From Streptomyces daqingensis (GTDB taxonomy: Bacteria > Actinomycetota > Actinomycetes > Streptomycetales > Streptomycetaceae), in contig NZ_BMMP01000028.1 of the NCBI RefSeq assembly GCF_014645895.1, positions 1-55,389 on the forward strand: a DNA stretch of 55,389 nucleotides, written 5' to 3'. A program made the position numbers and the translations under genes. Of this stretch, positions 51,801 through 55,389 are shown one piece after another. Each line of letters starts with the position of its first letter. Position 1 is the first letter of the stretch. Under the pieces are notes generated by a model that was not told where the DNA came from, searched no databases, and worked only from the letters and a program-made list of their open reading frames with translations.

Positions 51801-52150
51801 TCGCCGCGGTGAAGAAGGCCGAGGGACTGCTGAAGGACGCCGAGGCGCGCAAGTCCGACATCCTGCGCGAGGCCGAACAGGTCCGGGCGGAGGCCGAAGC
51901 CGAGGCGGAGCGTACGGTGGAGTCCGGCCAGCGCGAACTGGAGGTGCTGGAGCGGCGTCAGGAGAACATCAACGCCGAGATCTCCCGCGTGCAGGACGTC
52001 CTGGAGGCGCTGGAGTCATTCGAGACTCCCGGGGCCGGCGGTGAAGGCGGCGGCAAGAAGGGCGCCGGCGATGCCGGATCAACCAACGGCGTTGCGGCGG
52101 GAGTTGGTGCAGGTACGACTCGGTCCGGTGGCAAGGATTCCGGGAGCTAG
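48806..52150 (+). CDS. scy: Scy-like polarity scaffold, long coiled-coil protein
   Basis: The 1114-residue protein is almost entirely alpha-helical coiled coil, rich in Ala, Glu and Arg. The N-terminus RGYDRYEADDHLSQFEAEMERL resembles the DivIVA-type start, and the C-terminal 50 residues are a Gly/Ser/Lys-rich unstructured tail. Repeated units such as AEAERLREEA fit the 51-residue periodic pattern described for Scy, which assembles at hyphal tips with DivIVA and FilP and marks new branch sites. The S. coelicolor protein is about 1326 residues, so this copy has fewer repeats. GTG 48806 precedes the conserved start. The long open frame on the opposite strand (48770-51646) is a composition artefact. 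filP follows. Confidence 0.92.
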   Translation: MRGYDRYEADDHLSQFEAEMERLKKEREKAVDHADDLGYQVEVLRAKLHEARRALATRPAGYDNLSQQAEALLRNAQLQADQMRADAERELRDARLETQRLLQERAEQQSRLESELHAEAVRRRQQLDQELSERRSTVESHVNENVAWAEQLRARTEQQAQRLMEETRAETERALAQAREEAQRHAEETRNRLTSEADQARTEADAILRRARAEAERLLSAASTQAQEASEHAEQIRSSTTSESESSRREAADLVRRAGERMQEAEAALREARAEADRKLNEAADAAAKQIADAEADTEQRTRTAKGEVARMVSEATKDSEAIKAEAERLREEAKAEAEQLIAEAKEEARSRSAEESANRLAEAARTAEDVLDKASEEAKATTRSATEEAERVRHEAEEEAARLRNEASRLVEELEGAAKDDTKEYREKTVELQEEARRLRDEAEQLRAEAIEEGERIRSEARRDAVQQIEEAANRAEELLIKAKADAEDTRSDAATESERVRTEAIERATTLRRQADEALERANSEAEELRSTAEEQAHQTRTDADEAGRRIREEAEQAARDRKAEAADELERLHEEAEAKLRNAERELSEARAEAERLREEARTETERLRTESAERLRALQAQAEEDAERLRSEAHADASQARAEGEALAVQLRSDAASEAERLRAEAQDTADRIRSEANAAAERTNAEAAEALSAAREEAERRRREAAQLLSEAREEAHRERREAREQSDELLAAARQRVEDAQTEAARLVDEAERRASDMVAAAEETAQQVRDSVAGLHERAEEDIARKRLSAERAAAELRQEAQEETEAAKAMAETTVAEALEESERARAESDRLLDEAREEASRRRNDAAAQADRLLAEAREEARRTQTSAEEQADSMVGAARRESDRLISEARDESRDLVERARTDSNTMLEEARSDAAAIRERTEEQRVRVERDIENLHERARRESSEALQTAGERCDKLVKAAQEQLRDAEEKASRMVREADNEASNVRIAAVKKAEGLLKDAEARKSDILREAEQVRAEAEAEAERTVESGQRELEVLERRQENINAEISRVQDVLEALESFETPGAGGEGGGKKGAGDAGSTNGVAAGVGAGTTRSGGKDSGS

Positions 52151-52273
52151 CCACTCGAACGAGCGCACATTCTCCAGATCAAACCCGCAATGGCTCGATG
52201 ACACGCCGTCTTGGCCCCTAGGATTCCCCTAACACTCCCCGTCTGATAACCCGTCTGACTCGACAGGAACCCC

Positions 52274-53227
52274 ATGAGCGACACTTCCTCCCCCTTCGGC
52301 TTCGAGCTCGTGCGGCGTGGCTACGACCGCGGGCAGGTGGACGACCGCATCACGAAGCTCGTCGCCGACCGTGACAGCGCACTGGCCCGCATCACCTCTC
52401 TGGAAAAGCGCATCGAGGAGCTCCACCTCGAGACGCAGAACGCCCAGGCACAGGTAAACGACGCCGAGCCGTCCTACGCGGGGCTCGGCGCCCGTGTCGA
52501 GAAGATCCTCCGCCTCGCCGAGGAGGAGGCCAAGGACCTGCGGGACGAGGCCCGTAAGGCCGCCGACCAGCACCGCGAGCTCGCCGAGGCCGCCGCGCAG
52601 CAGGTGCGCAACGACGCCGAGGCGTTCGCTTCCGACCGCAAGGCCAAGGCCGAGGACGAGGGCGCACGCATCGTCGAGAAGGCCAAGGGCGAGGCGGGCG
52701 TTCTCCGTTCGGAGGCGGAGAAGGACGCGCAGTCCAAGCGCGAGGAAGCCGACTCGCTGTTCGAGGACACCCGCGCCAAGGCCGCCCAGGCGGCGGCCGA
52801 CTTCGAGACGAACCTCGCCAAGCGCCGCGAGCAGTCCGAGCGTGACCTCGCGTCCCGTCAGGCGAAGGCGGAGAAGCGGCTGGCGGAGATCGAGCACCGT
52901 GCCGAGCAGCTGCGCCTGGAGGCGGAGAAGCTGCGGACGGACGCGGAGCGCCGTGCCCGTCAGACGGTGGAGACCGCCCAGCGCCAGGCCGAGGACATCG
53001 TGGCCGACGCCAACGCCAAGGCCGACCGCGTCCGCAGCGAGTCGGAGCGCGAGCTCGCCGCCCTCACCAACCGCCGTGACAGCATCAACGCGCAGCTCAC
53101 CAACGTGCGCGAGATGCTGGCCACCCTCACCGGTGCCGCGGTCGCGGCCGCGGGCCAGGGCGCGGACGACACGGAGACCGACGAGGACTCCGCCACGCGC
53201 GGCGTTCCCGCGCAGCAGTCCCGCTGA
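52274..53227 (+). CDS. filP: FilP-like intermediate filament-like protein
   Basis: The 317-residue coiled-coil protein has a DivIVA-like N-terminus (FGFELVRRGYDRGQVDDRITKLVADRD), then coiled coil to about residue 285 and a short acidic tail. FilP forms filaments behind the hyphal tip and gives mechanical rigidity. Length matches the S. coelicolor homologue (about 310). It lies 123 bases after scy, the normal order, so separate promoters are possible. A hairpin follows the gene. Confidence 0.93.
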   Translation: MSDTSSPFGFELVRRGYDRGQVDDRITKLVADRDSALARITSLEKRIEELHLETQNAQAQVNDAEPSYAGLGARVEKILRLAEEEAKDLRDEARKAADQHRELAEAAAQQVRNDAEAFASDRKAKAEDEGARIVEKAKGEAGVLRSEAEKDAQSKREEADSLFEDTRAKAAQAAADFETNLAKRREQSERDLASRQAKAEKRLAEIEHRAEQLRLEAEKLRTDAERRARQTVETAQRQAEDIVADANAKADRVRSESERELAALTNRRDSINAQLTNVREMLATLTGAAVAAAGQGADDTETDEDSATRGVPAQQSR

Positions 53228-53579
53228 CGGGCGCCGCCCGTCCCTTGTGACCGGGCGACGCGTCCGCCACAGCGGCAGGGTTCAGGGCCCGGCACCCAGG
53301 GGTGCCGGGCCCTTCCCGTTGGGCCCCGGGAGCACCGTCCGGGGACGCGTCCGCCGCAGGCCCCGGGCTGCGCGGCCCACATGCGGAACTTATGCCTCCG
53401 GAGTGTGGCCGGGCCGCGGCTGCCACCGCCCGTCCTGTATCGCGCGTTTCCGTCCCTGTACGGGCTCCTCGCCGGGAGGGCCCGTAACGTGTGGAAGCGC
53501 CCCTGGTCTGCGGGAAACGATTCGTACGGAGCCGTCAAACGGACTGGCGGAGGGGCGTGCGCACGCATAGCGTCGGTGC
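53228..53579. other. Intergenic region between filP and the ABC-2 exporter
   Basis: These 352 bases contain the filP terminator (53285-53312) and the promoter of the exporter genes. I see no gene. Close to the ATG at 53580 there is no clear Shine-Dalgarno. A TAGCGT box about ten bases upstream would suit a leaderless message. Confidence 0.5.
53285..53312 (+). terminator. Hairpin after filP
   Basis: GGGCCCGGCACC (53285-53296) and GGTGCCGGGCCC (53301-53312) form a 12-bp perfect stem with a 4-base loop, followed by TTCCC, 57 bases after the filP stop. Confidence 0.85.
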
Positions 53580-54536
53580 ATGATTGAGCTGCGCGAGCTG
53601 ACGAAGAGGTACGGAGACAAGACAGCGGTCGACCGTCTCACGTTCAGCGTGCGCCCCGGCATCGTCACCGGCTTCCTGGGGCCCAACGGAGCGGGCAAGT
53701 CGACGACGATGCGCATGATGCTCGGCCTGGACAAGCCCACCAGCGGGGACGTCCGTATCAACGGCAAGCGCTACGACCAACTGCGCGACCCTCTTCAGTA
53801 CATCGGGGCCCTGCTGGAGGCGAAGGCGGTGCACGGCGGCCGTACCGCCTACAACCACCTTCTGTGCATGGCGCAGTCCAACAACGTCCCGAAGAAGCGC
53901 ATCGACGCCGTGCTGGACCTGGTCGGCCTGAAGGAGGTCGCCAAGAAGCGCCCCAAGGGCTTCTCGCTCGGCATGGGGCAGCGCCTGGGCATCGCGGCCG
54001 CGCTGCTCGGAGATCCGAAGATCCTGATGTTCGACGAACCCGTCAACGGGCTCGACCCCGAGGGCATCCACTGGATCCGCAATCTGATGAAGCACCTCGC
54101 CTCCGAGGGGCGCACCGTCTTCGTCTCGTCGCACTTGATGAGCGAGATGTCGCTGACCGCCGAGCATCTGGTGGTCATCGGCCGCGGCAAGCTGCTCGCG
54201 GACACCTCGATGGCCGACTTCATCGCCGAGAACTCGCGCACCTTCGTACGGGTGCGCACGCCGGAGCCGGAGCGGATGCGGGACGTCCTGGCGAGCGTCG
54301 GCATCAGGCCCGTCTTCGAGCAGGACGGTGCGATGCAGGTGGAGGGGATGGCGCCCGCCCAGATCGGCGAGATGGCCGCCTGGTACAGGGTCGTCCTGCA
54401 TGAACTGAGCCCGCAGAAGGCGTCGTTGGAAGAGGCGTTCATGCAGCTGACGGCGGGGTCCGTGGAATATCACGCGCATGAGCAGGGCCCCACGCCCGAC
54501 GGGCGGAACGGCCAGGCCGGCAGGAGGAGGCGCTAA
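53580..54536 (+). CDS. ABC transporter ATP-binding protein (ABC-2 exporter)
   Basis: The 318-residue ATPase has Walker A GPNGAGKST, signature FSLGMGQRLGIA (a variant of LSGGQ common in this exporter group), Walker B ILMFDEPVNGLDPEG and the switch His in VFVSSHLMSEM. The C-terminal 90 residues form the DUF4162-like regulatory region, ending in a basic tail. The next gene, two bases away, is the membrane partner, so the two form an exporter of drug- or lipid-efflux type. The substrate is unknown. Confidence 0.92.
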   Translation: MIELRELTKRYGDKTAVDRLTFSVRPGIVTGFLGPNGAGKSTTMRMMLGLDKPTSGDVRINGKRYDQLRDPLQYIGALLEAKAVHGGRTAYNHLLCMAQSNNVPKKRIDAVLDLVGLKEVAKKRPKGFSLGMGQRLGIAAALLGDPKILMFDEPVNGLDPEGIHWIRNLMKHLASEGRTVFVSSHLMSEMSLTAEHLVVIGRGKLLADTSMADFIAENSRTFVRVRTPEPERMRDVLASVGIRPVFEQDGAMQVEGMAPAQIGEMAAWYRVVLHELSPQKASLEEAFMQLTAGSVEYHAHEQGPTPDGRNGQAGRRRR

Positions 54537-54538
54537 CC

Positions 54539-55309
54539 ATGCCGCACACCACCCGGGTTCTACGGTCGGAGTGGACCAAGATCCGCTCCGTGCGCTCCAC
54601 GCTGTGGACGCTGGCGACGGCCCTGACGGTCACGGTCGGCCTCTCCGCCCTCATCTGCGCGTTCACCGCCTCCCAGTTCGACAAGCTGACCAAGCAGGAG
54701 CAACTCACGTTCGACGCCGTGCAGACGAGCTTCTCGGGCTCCGGCCTGGGACAGCTCGCGATGATCGCGTTCGGCGTGATGGTCGTCGCCGGCGAGTACA
54801 GCACCGGCATGATCCGCAGCTCGCTCGCCGCCGTGCCGCAGCGCACCGTCTTCCTCCTCTCGAAGGTGTTCGTCGCCGGGACGCTCGTCCTCGTGGTGGG
54901 CATGGCGACGAGCTTCCTGGCGTTCTTCATCGGGCAGGCGCTCCTCGGGGAGCGAAGCGTCTCGATCGAGGACGAAGGCGTGCTGCGGGCGGTGCTCGGC
55001 GGCGGGGTCTACATGACGCTCATCGCGCTGTTCGCGATGGGACTGAGCTTCGTGCTGCGCAGCCCGCTCCTGGCGTTCGCCATCCTGATGCCGTTCTTCT
55101 TCCTCATCTCCAACATCCTGGGGACCGTCGAGGCGACGAAGAAGTACGCGCAGTACCTGCCGGACCAGGCGGGGAAGACGGTGACGGCCGTCGTGCCCGA
55201 GTCGCTGAACCGCCCGTACGGGCCCTACGAGGGGCTGGCCATCATGGTCGCCTGGACGCTGGCCGCGCTCATCGCGGGCTGGATCGTCCTGAAGCAGCGC
55301 GACGCCTAG
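54539..55309 (+). CDS. ABC-2 type permease
   Basis: The 256-residue protein has about six transmembrane helices and starts RVLRSEWTKIRSVRSTLWTLA, the typical beginning of Streptomyces ABC-2 exporter subunits. Other marks are VVAGEYSTGMIRSSLAAVPQR and the end AGWIVLKQRDA. GGAGGAGG (54523-54530) precedes ATG 54539 within the ATPase gene. Its TAG stop (55307-55309) abuts the terminus of an insertion sequence, but the protein appears complete. Confidence 0.92.
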   Translation: MPHTTRVLRSEWTKIRSVRSTLWTLATALTVTVGLSALICAFTASQFDKLTKQEQLTFDAVQTSFSGSGLGQLAMIAFGVMVVAGEYSTGMIRSSLAAVPQRTVFLLSKVFVAGTLVLVVGMATSFLAFFIGQALLGERSVSIEDEGVLRAVLGGGVYMTLIALFAMGLSFVLRSPLLAFAILMPFFFLISNILGTVEATKKYAQYLPDQAGKTVTAVVPESLNRPYGPYEGLAIMVAWTLAALIAGWIVLKQRDA

Positions 55310-55389
55310 GAGTTGTCTTCAAATGTCAGGCCCACATCAGGAGCGATGCGAGGGTGACGGCTGCTTGGTAGGACTCGGCGGTCTTGTCG
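55310..55389 (-). mobile_element. End of an IS5-like insertion sequence with the 3' part of its transposase
   Basis: Read on the minus strand, 55326-55388 encodes the end of a DDE transposase, DKTAESYQAAVTLASLLMWA followed by TGA, a C-terminus I recognise from IS5-type elements of Streptomyces. The outer segment GAGTTGTCTTCAAATG (55310-55325) looks like the terminal inverted repeat. The rest of the element lies beyond the window. It abuts the stop codon of the ABC-2 permease gene (CTAG), so the insertion did not remove codons. Confidence 0.75.

Noticed and set aside
49000..52000. Scy region considered as a DNA repeat array
   Set aside because: The periodicity is at the protein level. The DNA units are too diverged to be a tandem repeat array.

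Overview
The window looks like a chromosomal core segment of a Streptomyces or a close relative. It has very high GC, strongly G/C-biased third codon positions, many GTG starts, 1-4 base start/stop overlaps inside operons, and the Scy/FilP hyphal-tip cytoskeleton pair. From memory, the gene order runs roughly parallel to S. coelicolor from about SCO5394 to SCO5443, in reverse numbering. That synteny is recalled, not computed here.

Left part (0.5-8.5 kb): a translationally coupled P450 pair (CYP157-like, lacking the ExxR motif, plus CYP154-like), then GlgE-like and GlgB-like proteins. The GlgE/GlgB pair is the most unusual part of the window. Both frames are open and full length in outline, but several catalytic and ligand residues are replaced, and the trehalose synthase and maltokinase genes normally found between them are missing.

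8.5-19 kb: a C4-dicarboxylate transporter divergent from a CitA/CitB-type two-component system, a peptidase E homologue, an unknown gene carrying a rare TTA codon, a secreted GH18 chitinase with a DasR-like site upstream, and a sugar ABC importer (lipoprotein and two permeases, no ATPase) behind a CG-centred palindrome.

19-27 kb: an amino acid permease and the central-carbon block pfkA, pta, ackA, pyk.

27-36 kb: a minus-strand set consisting of a DUF6230 exported protein, a DUF6114 membrane protein and an acidic low-complexity exported protein. It is followed by a thioredoxin/TPR protein divergent from a TetR regulator over a clear inverted repeat, an APC permease, and isobutyryl-CoA mutase large subunit (F80/Q198 signature) with a 20-bp near-palindrome at its start.

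36-42.5 kb: small membrane proteins and regulators, a GNAT gene broken by a nine-G tract, and three translationally coupled AIM24-family paralogues followed by a MarR regulator.

42.6-48.7 kb: a two-component system divergent from an acidic PepSY protein over phased direct repeats, then MeaB, thiolase and methylmalonyl-CoA epimerase. Together with IcmA these form a CoA-mutase metabolic theme.

48.8-55.4 kb: scy and filP, an ABC-2 exporter pair, and at the right edge the terminus of an IS5-like insertion sequence carrying the last 20 codons of its transposase.

No rRNA, tRNA, CRISPR array or recognisable riboswitch was seen. All function calls come from reading motifs. No database search was run.
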